In this document: positions 1 through 10,528 of the stretch, in pieces
Layout of the letters: the number at the start of each line of letters is the position of its first letter
Position numbering within the stretch: the stretch's first letter is position 1
NCBI RefSeq assembly: GCF_029633865.1
Contig: NC_079214.1
Location: 20,850,450 to 20,914,449 of the forward strand
DNA: 64,000 bases
Reading direction: 5' to 3'
Source: Lampris incognitus
Taxonomy: Eukaryota; Chordata; Actinopteri; Lampriformes; Lampridae
Notes under the pieces: model-generated
The model's input: only the letters and a program-made list of their open reading frames with translations
The model's database searches: none
Told to the model about the DNA's origin: nothing
Translations under genes and position numbers: made by a program

Positions 1-640
1 TAGCTAAGATCAGCTATGCCTAATGCTCTTAATATACATCTAAACAAATGGTGCCCGTTATTTAAAAAGGCTCTCTCATTACGTATCAGATAATGTTTTG
101 TGTTTGGACTACATCACTGCCAACACAGTAAAAAAATTTTAAAAAAATCTTATTTTCACATAATTTAATCGAGTAGAACAACCTCTGAATGACTAAAGTG
201 TAACCTGAAATTCCTTATTTAGCTGGAGGCAACAGGGTGCAGACAATCTCGTGTCGCACCTTGAGAAACCGTTTGAGGACAATACCGCTAAGGCAAGGGT
301 TAGCAAGCAACTGCTGCAGTCAGAAAAATAAATAACGTTTAGTACCTGCATTTCTCGTCTCATAGGATAGGCCCAATCCTATAACATGGGAAATAAAATT
401 AGGGTGCACAGCTCATACTATATAAACTGTTTGTTCTCTGTGATGATCATTCATGTTCCCTGCCTGAGTCGCCAAGGGAGTTGACGACTGCCGGCTCTAG
501 GACGTGGCTAACGTTATAAAAAAAGAAGCTAGGGTAGTCACAGCTAGCACGTTCAACGCCGATAAAACGGCACAGCGAGATGTCAACACTGCCTTACTTT
601 AAAGATGCCGGATACTAGTCCACATATCTGCAATGCAAGA
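1..640. other. no gene seen
   Basis: AT-rich sequence without a convincing reading frame, RNA or recognisable repeat. It could be intron of a gene starting at 914 on the minus strand. Confidence 0.5.
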
Positions 641-773
641 GTTATGACAGAGACAATGACTTTTCCCACCCAATTATCCACGGGCAAGCAATAACGCTAT
701 ACGATTGGCGACAGCTAGCTACCATTAGCAGGACACACATAACACAAACGAACAAGCCGCTGTTCACACGCAC

Positions 774-914
774 CAAGAGATCCTCTTTAGACGAAGGCAG
801 GGATGGAAACTGAAGTTTATTCTCCTCGTCCATATTACAAATGTATTCGGGCGTCGGTGTTTCAAGCAGCTGGTTAACTGAAGAATTGATGCGGTCTGTT
901 ATGAAGCTCCACAT
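774..914 (-). CDS. possible first coding exon, gene not recognised
   Basis: An ATG at 914 opens a 47-codon frame that reaches a plausible splice donor (GTGCGT at 773-768) in phase 0. The peptide starts MWSFITDRINSSVNQLL, then has a short acidic stretch (NMDEENK) and ends at SSKEDLL. Composition looks coding rather than repeat-derived, and the flanking 915-1070 is richer in GC and CpG than its surroundings, as near a transcription start. A second upstream ATG in another frame closes after about 16 codons. I recognise no protein family. Any following exons would lie left of the window, so the gene cannot be completed here. Confidence 0.3.
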
Positions 915-1080
915 GCATGTCCGCCATGCTGCTCCATGACAGGTGTGTCAGGTGACCACCGCGGTAGACAGAAGTATGACGGGAACCTGAGGGCGCAGGA
1001 AATGAACAATAGCGACATCTTGCGGTCTCCTCTGGAGACGCGGAGAATCGCCATCAGAAATTCTTTCATCGCCGTGTGCA

Positions 1081-1156
<76 letters not shown>
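1081..1156. repeat. (TA)n microsatellite
   Basis: About 76 bases of uninterrupted TA dinucleotides. The apparent IY-repeat reading frame through it is an artefact. Confidence 0.95.
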
Positions 1157-1158
<2 letters not shown>

Positions 1159-1297
1159 GTATATATGCACTAGGAATTTAGCTTGGCGTTGTTGGTACAA
1201 TTACGAGTGAAAAAATATAAATAAAAATGAAGCACTCAATGAAAGGGAAAGTGCTCAACAAATAAGGAGCACAATAATCCAGTGATTCAAGTAAATT

Positions 1298-1480
1298 CTT
1301 TAATAATAATAAACTTTATTTGTATAGCACCTTTCATACATAAAATGCAGCTCAAAGTGCTTTACATTAAAAACAAGAGAAACAATAAAACTCAACAGCA
1401 ATACAGATAAAATCAGTTAAAGTAATAAAACACAGACCTAGGCAAAAAACATAAAACAAGGCAAGAAATAAAACCACAGT
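1298..1480 (-). repeat. LINE/SINE 3' tail (L2-like)
   Basis: The stretch with TTATTTGTATAGCACC followed by CAAAGTGCTTTACA is the reverse complement of the tail shared by many fish L2-type LINEs and their SINEs. A related copy is at 2262-2480. A CA run follows at 1578-1601. Family name not certain. Confidence 0.55.
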
Positions 1481-1774
1481 ACAAGATTAAAAAAATAAGA
1501 GTAAAAGAAATAAAATTGAATTAATTAATGGACAGTACAAGCCTGTTTCATGCCATAAGTAATCATCAGCTGTCAATAAACACACACACACACACACACA
1601 CTGGGGTGCACATAACCTTTTTGGTCTGGTTCTCAAGGGAGCACCTGGAGATGTTGCTCGGTACTCAGTCTTTACGCGACACGTTTATCTTACAAGCTGT
1701 CGTCATCACTACCCTCCCGACTGCTCTCCTCACTGTCTTCCTCTCTTCCAAACATGGCAGATGAAGATGTAGGC

Positions 1775-2179
1775 CTACTTCTTTCTACCTGGTCGAGTCT
1801 GTGAGTTAGCTGTTTGCATCCATAAGTGAACAGCTGGGTTCGGGTCAAAAGTCTCTGTTGTCATCTTAGACAAGTGGATGTGCATCAAGGATGAGAGGTG
1901 AGAGTCTGACAGGCGGGATCTGTACTTGCTTTTTATTATATTAAGATGTGAAAATCCTCTCTCACATGCAGCACTGCTCAAGGGCAGTGTAAGGGACAAC
2001 AGAAGGACTTTATGAATGTTGGAGTAACTATCTGGATTACTTATCTTCACTGTGTTGACCAAGTCATACACAGAGGAGGCTGCTATACGTTTTCCTGCTT
2101 GCTTTAAAGGCATCCACTCTCTTACAATGGAGTCTCTGTCAACAGAGAAGCTGGCCTCATATTTCTGGAGGATGTTACT

Positions 2180-2188
<9 letters not shown>
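1775..2188 (-). pseudogene. hAT transposase C-terminal (dimerisation) fragment
   Basis: This 137-codon frame ends in the hAT dimerisation signature: LPLSSAACERGFSHLNIIK followed by K-x-R-S-R-L. That is the C-terminal part of hAT and ZNF862/ZMYM-type transposase-derived proteins. Together with the fragment at 3230-3706 on the same strand it appears to be one decayed transposase. The pieces are separated by an L2-like tail with a tetranucleotide array (2178-2480) and a tRNA-SINE (2778-3200). No BED finger, start codon or terminal inverted repeats were found, so it is a relic. Confidence 0.7.
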
Positions 2189-2218
<30 letters not shown>

Positions 2219-2480
2219 CATCAATCAATCCATCAATCAATCCATCAATCAACCAGACTATTTGTATAGCACTTTTCATACAAACAAATGTAACACAAGG
2301 TGCTTCACACAATAAAACAATAAAATCCCCCCTCACAAAAAAAGTACAGACAATTTTTATAAAAGTACAGACAAGTATAAAACTGAGTTGGTAAAATAAA
2401 TAAAAGTGCCATAAACACCGATCAATTAAAAGTAACAACAATCAGAGCAGACTATATAAAATAGCAAAATATATAAAACA
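2178..2480. repeat. (CAAT)n array plus L2-like tail
   Basis: About 70 bases of TCAA/CAAT tetranucleotide repeat run into a tail beginning TATTTGTATAGCACTTTTC, the same family as 1298-1480. The array probably grew from the 3' end of the retroposon. It lies between the two hAT fragments. Confidence 0.65.
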
Positions 2481-2777
2481 CACTCACAAGTGTGTTTTGT
2501 AAGTGTCGTGTTACCAAAACTGTGGAGGTCTTGCACTTCTTGAGACCAAGTTCATTCATTCATTTCAAGATGAAGGAGCAAAACTTAAAAATAGATCACA
2601 TGACTTTTGGGATTCATATCTGCTTTCAAACTCTCAACACAGCAGCCTTGTTCCTGTCAGCATCAGCATTTCAAACAACCTCTTTACTGCACTTGCCTTC
2701 ATAGGCAAGCAATAGCGTCAGCTGTCCGGATTCCAGCAGCTACCATGAGCTCGTCTTTGCATTCACCAATTGTCAAT

Positions 2778-3200
2778 ATACCCCCCCCCTTTTCTCCCCA
2801 ATTGTTCCTGGCCAATCACCCCGCTCTCCGAGCCGCCCCGGTCGCTGCTCCACCCCCTCTGCCCATCCGCGGAGGGCTGCAGACCACCACATGCCTTCTC
2901 CGATACATGTGGAGTCGCCACCCGCTTCTTTTCACCTGAGTTTCACCAGGGGGACGTAGCACGTGGGAGGATCACGCTATTTCCCCCAGTCCCCCCCTGA
3001 ACAGGCGCCCCGAACGACCAGAGGAGGCGCTAGTGCAGCGACCAGGACACATACCCACGTCCGGCTTACCACCCGCAGACACGGCTGTTGTGTCTGTAGG
3101 GGTGCCCGACCAAGCCGGAGGCAACACGGGGCTTCGAAAAAAGGGATCCTCGTGTTTTTAGGCAACAGATTAGACCACTACACTACCCGGACGCCCCTTA
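2778..3200 (-). repeat. tRNA-derived SINE, family A, about 420 bp
   Basis: This is the reverse complement of the element at 33530-33962. In sense it starts with a tRNA-like head ending in a B-box-like GGTTCGAATCC (degenerate here), followed by a long body holding GTGTCTGCGGGTGG and a poly-A-like end, seen here as a C/T-rich run at 2780-2800. Other copies: 4816-5040, 33530-33962, 63703-64000, and two heads at 23579-23770. It interrupts the hAT relic. Confidence 0.75.
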
Positions 3201-3229
3201 ACAATAACAGCCTCCATATTTTCAACAGT

Positions 3230-3706
3230 CTATTGCCTCCGTGCAGACCATCTGATGTTGTGAAACTTTCCTAGTTTCACAAAGGCAATGCCATTCTCAT
3301 CACGTATCTTCTGTAGCTGTTCTGTTCTTTTTGCGCCCCCTCTCTGTAAATAAAAGCTCAGCAACTTGACAACGGGGCGATGAAATGTCTCACAGTATGG
3401 TACCATGCGATCACCCGACTTTGTACGGTTTTCGAGGGTGTGGGCAGTACACACCATATGCACAAGGGGATCCTCGATCGCCACCATCTGACGCGATTTG
3501 GGAACGACCCCCTTGTAAACTCCAACGTTGACTGCTGCTCCGTCTGTACACACCGAGACCAACTTCGTCTTCCGCTGACCCCCTAAACCACAAGCATGGG
3601 AGAGCTGCTCCAGCCCATTCGCTATGTCCTGTGCCGCTCCGCTCACACCCAAATTAATGAATCCGAGGAAATCTGAGGTAGCTAGACACAGACACGACGT
3701 ACACAA
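3230..3706 (-). pseudogene. hAT transposase catalytic-region fragment
   Basis: A 158-codon frame contains VCTDGAAVNVG, the RNase H-like block with a catalytic Asp in hAT transposases of the ZNF862-like group. It is followed by an H-x-V-C-T-A-H-T-L-E segment and ends at HNIRWSARR. No ATG with context begins it, and the expected middle of the protein is missing before the dimerisation fragment at 1775-2188. The order on the minus strand (catalytic part upstream of the dimerisation part) is correct for a single decayed gene. Confidence 0.65.
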
Positions 3707-3709
3707 TTC

Positions 3710-4815
3710 CCTGCTCCACTTGTGTCATGCGATCCATCAAAGGGCACGCCCCAAAATTCCGTGCCTTCAATTCAGGTAGGGTTCCCCGAGTGCTGTACGA
3801 CTGAGAACACTCTGTTTAAACCATTAATATCACTGTCTGTGTTACATCCTTGTGTAGCATGCCTGTTCCAAGTGTGACTATGTGCAGGATGGAACCATTT
3901 TTGTAAATTTAATGTTGAAAAGATGTTTTTGCTTATCGCTAATTGTGTGGAATGGGCGAGCTAGCTTAACCGGGCATCGCTAGAAAGGCTAAATTATGCT
4001 GTGGCTGGCTAATCAGTAACTTCTTGAAAGAGGCAGCTGAAGTTTATTTTAACTTTCACTCATGAGCCAATAAGTGCTTTGGAAACTTCTTGTTCTGTGT
4101 TTTTAAGCCAATAACGGAGAGTAGTCTGCACTGCCTCGACCGCTACTTGGAGTCCTGCTCCGTTTGTCTTCCCGGCTCTGGTGCACTGGATCTAACCCAA
4201 CACAGAGACCTGACTGGGGCTCACCGCCTGGAAGACAGGGTTACACACACGATGGAGAGACCATAGAAACTGAATGAGAACAGAACGGACACCGACCTGC
4301 TTGCCATGGTCATTTGAGTGCTTCAAAACGGCCGTGGTAAATTGTTGCACCACCTCCAAAGACATGTCGGACTGAACCTGTACATAAGAAAACGCGTGTT
4401 CGCGGGAAAGTGGCTACAGGAAGTAGCCTGACTCCAAACAGATGACGACCGCACAGAGACGTGGTGCAAAATACGCCGTGAAAATACCAATATCGTGGCT
4501 CAAAGCAGCGCCTTATATATAGGGACAAACTTGTTCCAGTCATCCAGCTTTTGAAAAGCACAAGAGTAAAGAGCACACGAACCTAGTGCAAACTGTCGCC
4601 CTGTTGACAAGTGGCAGGACAAACTGAGTGAAGAACAGCGTCAAGCACTGTGTAATATTTTTCTGTTGGCCTTTCACAAAACGAAACATGCATGCCCGAT
4701 GAGGAGGATATTGCGCTTTTCAAGAGGCTTGGAGTTAATTTCCGGGGTGCATATCATTCACGAGAAGGGAGGACCCGCATCACGCAGAGCAACGCACAAT
4801 CGGTTTAGAATTGAG
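3710..4815. other. no gene seen
   Basis: Mixed-composition sequence, possibly including further decayed hAT on the minus strand near 3700-3780. No other recognisable feature. Confidence 0.4.
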
Positions 4816-5040
4816 TGTTATGCTTCCTCCGATACACGTGGAGTCGCCGGCCGCTTCTTTTAACCTGACAGTGAGGAGTTTCGCCAGGGGGACGTGGCGC
4901 GTGGGAGGATCACGCTATTCCAGCTCCGTGTCCCCCAGTCCCCCCCTCCCCAACATGCGCTCCGACCGACCAGTGGAGGCGCTTGTGCAGCGACCAGAAC
5001 ATCCACATCTGGCTCCCCACCCGCAGACACGGCCAACCGG
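4816..5040 (-). repeat. tRNA-SINE family A, partial copy
   Basis: It matches the body of the 2778-3200 element, for example CGATACACGTGGAGTCGCC, a GTGGGAGGATCACGCTATT segment and GCAGACACGG. It lacks the tRNA-like head and the A-rich end. Confidence 0.75.
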
Positions 5041-5256
5041 CTCTGTGCATAACTGTAGTCCACTGACTTCCGGTTTCTACTGCAAGCGGTCATACCAGTT
5101 TCCTGTTTGTTGGTGCGTGCTATTGACAATGGCATATTTTCGCGATGCCTGCAAGATTTGCCATGGATAAATGTCAATATCAAGTTACGTCCACAATTGT
5201 GAGGATGAGTCCAGATGGATGGACGGACCCTCATAATAGCGGACATTACAGAATAT

Positions 5257-5391
5257 TGTGGCGAATTCGGGGGGCAGTCCGGGAGACCGTCGCCAAAGCC
5301 GGGACGCGACCCCGTGTCTCCCACTCCGCAAGCGACGTTAACCAGTCGACTAAAGGGTCCGACCCGTGTCTACTTATCCATGCACGTTACA
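5257..5391 (-). repeat. short tRNA-like SINE, family B
   Basis: About 135 bp running from GCGAATTCGGGGGGCAG to CACGTTACA. The reverse complement has a tRNA-like promoter: a CCCTTTAGTCGACTGG-type A-box region and a degenerate GGTTCG-type B box. Other copies: 5581-5697 (opposite orientation), 35739-35800, 55328-55460 and 55556-55706. Confidence 0.6.
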
Positions 5392-5580
5392 ATATATTTG
5401 AATCACTGGATTTTTTATTTATGTGTATATATATTTGTGTGTGCATATTTTCTGTTTTTTTCCTTTTCCCATTCATTCCTGCCCTTTCTTTGCTACCACT
5501 TCTGCATCATGAGGTGAAGCAAGTGATGTATGCAAAACACAGGGCTATAACTTTGATAATACTGTAAACTACTAATAAAA

Positions 5581-5697
5581 CACGTTAGTCCCTAGCTAAT
5601 GGGTCTGACCCTTTAGCCGAGCGGTTAGTGATGTCGCCATGTGGTGCAGTACACCTCGTATCGAATCCCGCACCGGGCAAGAAAATAACCGGTTACA
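5581..5697 (+). repeat. short tRNA-like SINE, family B
   Basis: The clearest view of the tRNA-like head: TAGCCGAGCGGTTAG (A box) and TATCGAATCCCG (B box), followed by ATAACCGGTTACA. It lies 190 bp from an oppositely oriented copy, so the two could fold together. It is not a functional tRNA: no acceptor stem or anticodon arm is apparent. Confidence 0.6.
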
Positions 5698-5699
5698 AT

Positions 5700-6140
5700 A
5701 CAAAAAAAGCAAAGGGGCCAAACATTGTCCCATGACAGCCCCTTATTATTATTTATACACACGTTTTTAAATGTTTCATGTTTGTCATTTTTCAATAACA
5801 CTCACTAGTTTGAGATTTGTAATTTTTCATTACCATTAAGAATGTTGAAAACAGCCATTTTTAAAGATTACAAATAAAAGAATAATTTGGGATGATCTGC
5901 ATTATTATATTCATCAGAATATGTTTCAATTGCCAAGTAAATTTGTACAAGGAACTCGACTCTGGGAAATACAAGATATGGTAGAGTACCTAAGATTAGA
6001 AGTCAAGTAAAGACATTTTTGGCATTATACAAAAAGCAACAACGAGAAAAAAAAGTATTCACTCAGAATAGTGCACTGATAAGAATTATATTAACAGGAC
6101 TGCGTATAGTGTAATGTTTAGCTATAATAATTTTGTTAAC
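5700..6140. other. no gene seen
   Basis: AT-rich stretch up to the decayed Tc1. No left inverted repeat matching the right end at 7850-7882 was found here. Confidence 0.45.
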
Positions 6141-6146
6141 TAGAAA

Positions 6147-6983
6147 GTGAAATTAAAGAACAGGGATCGATCAAAGTCTGATCTTCACAACACATGTTTG
6201 TGGAAGTGTATCACGGCAAGAACAAAGGAGATTTCTGAGGACCTCAGAAAAAGCGTTGTTGATGTTCATCAGGCTGGAAAAGGTTACAAAACCATCTCTA
6301 AAGAGTTTGGGCTCCACCAATCCACAGTCAGACAGACTGTGTACAAATGGAGGAAATTCAAGACCATTGTTACCCTCCCCAGGAGTGGCCGACCATCAAA
6401 AATCACTCCAAGAACAAGGCATGTAGTAGTTGGCCAGGTCACAAAGGAACCCAGGGTAACTTCTAAGCAACTAAAGGCCTCTCTCACATTGGCTAGTGTT
6501 AATGTTCATGAGTCCACCATCAGGAGAACACTGAATAACAGTGGTGTGCATGGCAGGGCTGCAAGGAGAAAGCCACTGCTCTCCAAAAAGAACATTGCTG
6601 CCCATCTGCAGTTTGCTAAAGATCACATGGACAAGCCAGAAGACTATTGAAAAAATGTTTCGTGGACAGATGAGACCAAAATAGAACTTTTTGGTTTAAA
6701 TGAGAAGCCTTATGTTTCAAGAAAGGAAAACACTGCCTTCCAGCATAAGAACCTTATCCCATCTGTGAAACATGGTGGTGGTAGTATCATGGTTTGGGCC
6801 TGTTTTGCTGCATCTGGGCCAGAATGGCTTGCCATCATTGATGGAACAATGAATTCTGAGTTATACCCGCAAATTCTTAAGGAAAATGTCAGGACATCTG
6901 TCCGTGAACTGAATCTCAAGAGAACATGGGTCATGCAGCAAGACAACGACCCTAAGCACACAAGTCGTTCTACCAAAGAATAG
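6147..6983 (+). pseudogene. Tc1 transposase remnant
   Basis: Codons from about 6212 encode the paired-type helix-turn-helix of Tc1 transposase (KGYKTISKEFGLHQSTVRQ), then the GRPSKI linker and the second HTH (TIRRTLNNSGVHGR). At 6648-6650 a TGA stands where the family has Trp. The frame resumes with WTDETK (first catalytic Asp), [13 protein letters not shown] and QQDNDPKHTS (second Asp), and ends at TAG 6981-6983. The third catalytic Glu region is lost at the LINE insertion. Inactive. Confidence 0.85.
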
Positions 6984-7051
6984 TTAAAAAATAATAAAGT
7001 TAATGTTTTGGAATGGCCAGGTCAAGTCCTGACCTTAATCCAATCGAAATG

Positions 7052-7480
7052 CTAGACTTAGACTGCTTTTATTTGTCATTGCCTTATATGCATGTCTCAT
7101 ACATACAAGGGAATGAAATTATGTTTCACAAGGACCTCAGTGCCACATAAAAACAAATAACACACAATAAGATATTAAAAACAAAAAGTGCATTAAAAAC
7201 GAATTACTTCACAGACCTAAACATCACAAGCACACCTGACACGGACAGTGAGTAAGACAGTCAAAAAGTCATTTTATGGAGGTCTAAGTGTTTAGGCTGT
7301 TGAGGAAACAGCCTGAGGAATGAAACTGTTGCATAGTCTGGTGGAGGCAGCACAGATTCCCCGGTACCTCCTGCCAGAGGGTAGGAGGGTGAAGTGGATG
7401 TGGGAATGGTGGGTGGAGTCCTTCACAATGCTAAGAGCCTTCCGGGTACACCGTGCATCAAAGATGGCCTGGATGGATGG
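7052..7480 (-). repeat. LINE 3'-end fragment inserted in Tc1
   Basis: The stretch has the fish non-LTR end signature TTTATTTGTCATTG at one edge, and a conserved body including CCTGCCAGAGGGTAGGAGGG and a GTGGGTGGAGTCCTTCACAATG-like block. The peptide LLHSLVEAAQIPRYLLPEGRR read from it is an artefact of the repeat. It divides the Tc1 transposase: text typical of the Tc1 3' part resumes at about 7485. Confidence 0.6.
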
Positions 7481-8063
7481 GAGAGCAGTTAAGGAAGGAC
7501 CTGAAGCGAGCAGTTCATGTGAGGAAACCCACCAACATCCCAGAGTTGAAGCTGTTCTGTATGGAGGAATGGGCTAAAGTTCCTCCAAGCCGATGTGCAG
7601 AAACATTTCGTTGCAGTTATTGCTGCACAAGATGGAGGGGGGGGGGTCACACCAGATACTGAAAGCAAATGTTCACATACTTTTGCCACTCACAGATATG
7701 TAATATTGGATCATTTTCCTCAATAAATAAATGACCAAGTATAATATTTTGTCTCATTTGTTTAATTGGGTTCTCTTTATCTACTGTTAGGACTTGTGTG
7801 AAAATCTGATGATGTTTTAGGTAATATTTATGCAGAAAAATAGAAAATTCTAAAGGGTTCACAAACTTTCAAGCACCACGGTATCTCTTAAGACAGGTCC
7901 CAGGTACCTGAACTGTCGCAAAACTTTGAATGGCATGAAAGGTGTCTCTAGTTTGAAAACGCCGATTTCTTGAGTCAGCGCCACCCACAGATGTTAAGTC
8001 AACAACGTATAGCTGCAGGGCAGACATTAACCAGCAAGCCACAGCCAAAAATGCTGCCAGTGG

Positions 8064-8339
8064 TTACTTTTCACAGAGCACGTCGCAGCGCATGTCCATA
8101 GCCATCCTCGGAGCCTGGCCTTGCTCCTCTTGGGTTTGTAGGATAGGGTGCTCGGCCGGATTCTCTTCCAGAGAGAAGCTGCCTTCCTCTTCTTCCTCGA
8201 TAACACCACATTGTGTGCAGCGTAGGCGGGGCACCCGTTGTAGATCCCTGCAGATACAAGCAAAGGCAAAAGGCCGGGGAAACTTCTCCATTACCAGCGG
8301 CAAGAGATGGGCAGGGAGTGTGTCGATGCTGGTTGCCAT
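8064..8339 (-). CDS. short TATA-promoter gene, unrecognised, 91 aa
   Basis: The ATG at 8339 has a near-perfect Kozak context (TTTACCATGG) and opens 91 codons to TAA at 8066-8064. The protein starts MATSIDTLPAHLLPLVMEKF, continues with FAFACICRDLQ and a short Cys pair (RCTQCG), then has an acidic low-complexity run EEEEE and a Pro/Glu/Gln-rich end. There is no signal peptide or clear membrane segment. A TATA box lies about 425 bp upstream on the same strand (8765-8772), fitting a single-exon gene with a 5' UTR of about 390 bp. An overlapping frame (8027-8269) is strongly basic (SRKKRKAASLW, YKPKRSKARLRGW) and also looks coding, so the C-terminal half could be read there if a base is missing. 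In human, ALKBH3 and C11orf96 follow HSD17B12. I could not confirm that this is the counterpart of either. Confidence 0.5.
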   Translation of the reverse strand: MATSIDTLPAHLLPLVMEKFPRPFAFACICRDLQRVPRLRCTQCGVIEEEEEGSFSLEENPAEHPILQTQEEQGQAPRMAMDMRCDVLCEK

Positions 8340-8764
8340 GGTAAACACGGGCTGCAATTCGAGGAAAGGCTGTTATGGATCCTTAAAATCTAACTGGAAC
8401 GGTAGGATGTGGGTAAAAGGGCCCCAGTGGGAAATCCAGATGAATCTAATCAACAATCCTCGGTTTTGCGGCAGTTGATAGACAAAGTAAAAAGATGGTC
8501 TCGTAGGGATACTTAACACTCAACACTTCAAAACAGCACAGATGATTTCCTCCCGCATAGATCACCGATGCCTGAAGATGTCTGAGATTATTTCCAATGG
8601 GTAGAGGTTGATAAAGATAAATTCAGCTGTCCTTACGTTTCTTTTCCCAGCTGTGTCCACAGCGTTCTGCTTTTCGCTCTGAAACTCTTCTCCTGTACCA
8701 GAATAATAGTAGGTTCAGCCAGAAACGAAGTGTGGAGATAGGTCTGGCTATGCGAGACCAGTGT

Positions 8765-8772
8765 TTATATAG
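8765..8772 (-). promoter_or_regulatory. TATA box of the 8.1 kb gene
   Basis: CTATATAAA on the minus strand, in a GC-moderate region. The predicted start is near 8735, followed by an ATG-poor leader to the coding start at 8339. Confidence 0.5.
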
Positions 8773-9059
8773 CTTTGCCACCCACATTCAGTCTCGGCAG
8801 ACACACACACGGGTTCTTCTTTCCCATGTCCGCAATGACGATACGTTTCCGGTAGCTTCCATACCAGTGCACCGGAAACATCTCCCAAGAACAGTTGGCA
8901 TGGAAACCGAATGGAAGTGGTGGGAAGGAAGGGATATGAACACAAAAGGAAACAAATTTAGGTTGATTAAAGCTAAATTCTTTGATTTCCCTTATCTGTC
9001 TCCCTCGCGTCAAGAGGGGGGTGCAGCAGCCATTGTCGCTTGTGTGCTGTCAGCTCAGT

Positions 9060-10525
9060 AATGAATGGTTCCCACCCTTGTAAAAATGGCTTGCTCAGAC
9101 CAAAGCTAACACAGGCAATCTAATGCATTACGAACTACATCAAACTATCTAGGAACAATGGAATATTGACTAGAATTGGTAGATTTTCATCACATTTCAA
9201 TCCCTTTCCCCTGATTGAGTAGGAACATGTTTATTGCTGCAACAAGTGTTCATCCTACACCGTCAACACTTTCAAGGTGTCTTTGGAGCATCTCCAACCC
9301 TGGTTGAGATGCTAGTTATATAACCTGACTCATTGATCCAGATGGATAGAATAACTATTTATTACTGGAGAACAATCCCAGACATCTGCTTTAAATGCAA
9401 GGATAGGCCAGTGAAGTGAATCATATTTTTCTCACATGGGTTTCTGAACGAGCTTCCATTAGCTCCAAAGCAGATTTTGGGATAGATGAGATACAACAAT
9501 GTTACACTGTAACATTGTAAGATGACATCTTGAGTCTAAAAACCTGATTAGATGGTTGGAATGTCTGGCTTTTATGCAAAGTGGGTTCAAATTACAAATT
9601 AACTGGACAATGCCACAAATCAGTTTCACAGTTATGCATAAATATGCTATGGATTAAAGCAGGCCTGGAAAGGTGAAGATTTGTGTTCCTTTCTAGAATG
9701 AAGAGAGCGAGTCTGTTGCTCTGGTGGAAGATGAGAGTTCATTCCATCATTTTGGCACCAGGTGACAAACTCTGGACCTTATGAAATGGGCATAGGCTGC
9801 AGACTTCCAAAAGTAGAACGAAGTTGGCAAGCAGGGGTGTATTGTATTTAGAAATCACGTCAGGACACAGCGCTGTCGCTCGACACAACCTCTCCGTTGC
9901 ATTCTTTATTTAGACTAACGCAGCATCACAGGCAGACCCGATCAAACAACACAGAGCCCGCAAGCATCACCAATCGATCCCAGCACAATAGAACAGCACC
10001 AAATCAAATGCAGCACTGTCGATGTGTGCAGACATAACAGGGTGCACATGTTAATATGGGTTCGCATGTAAATCGGTGCAGACCCTTGAACTGCATTGTT
10101 CTCGTTTGAACACAGGAATTAGCACAGGAATTTACAGAGTCAATATGATGATAAAATAAATGCATGAATACATTTTCATGCTGGAAAAGGGTACAACTGA
10201 CTAGTATCTAAAATATCTAGTTTTTTTTTTACTGATTGACTTTGAGACTGAAGGAGAGACCACTTTATGACAAGCATTTCTCTATTTATTTTGTCTGAAT
10301 TTTCAACAGACACTCATTTGTGACATCCTCAGAGCTTGTGATGTTTCAGATGCAGTCTAAATGTTACCATCTGAAGCAGTGGGTGCAACAGATTTAAAAA
10401 GCAGCATCTCTCACACACATGTGGGCACACACACAGAGACTCGTGCAACCAAGTGCGTAGGTTTAATTTGAAAAGCCGCAGAGACAGTTAGATTCATAGA
10501 GAAAAGATAATTATCTCCAAAGCAA
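9060..10525. other. no gene seen
   Basis: Intergenic sequence. The part at 9840-10090 is GC-richer and may be an unrecognised repeat. No reading frame or RNA is supported. Confidence 0.4.
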
Positions 10526-10528
10526 ACA

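Larger units (their letters stand above)
6147..7882 (+). mobile_element. decayed Tc1-like transposon with inserted LINE tail
   Basis: A right terminal repeat ends near 7882 (GTTCACAAACTTTCAAGCACC). The matching left end is not found, so the element is 5'-truncated or rearranged. The transposase is broken into pieces at 6147-6650, 6765-6983 and about 7485-7600. The last two are separated by a foreign repeat at about 7052-7480. The usual start codon appears to have become ACG near 6212. Confidence 0.75.

Noticed and set aside
2178-2250. CRISPR-like array
   Set aside because: Simple tetranucleotide repeat without spacers, in a vertebrate genome.
5625-5680. Possible tRNA gene (A and B box)
   Set aside because: The A and B boxes belong to SINE family B; no acceptor stem or anticodon loop, and related repeats occur elsewhere in the window.
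7320-7577. 85-codon frame as a small gene
   Set aside because: It spans the junction of the LINE tail and the Tc1 remnant.
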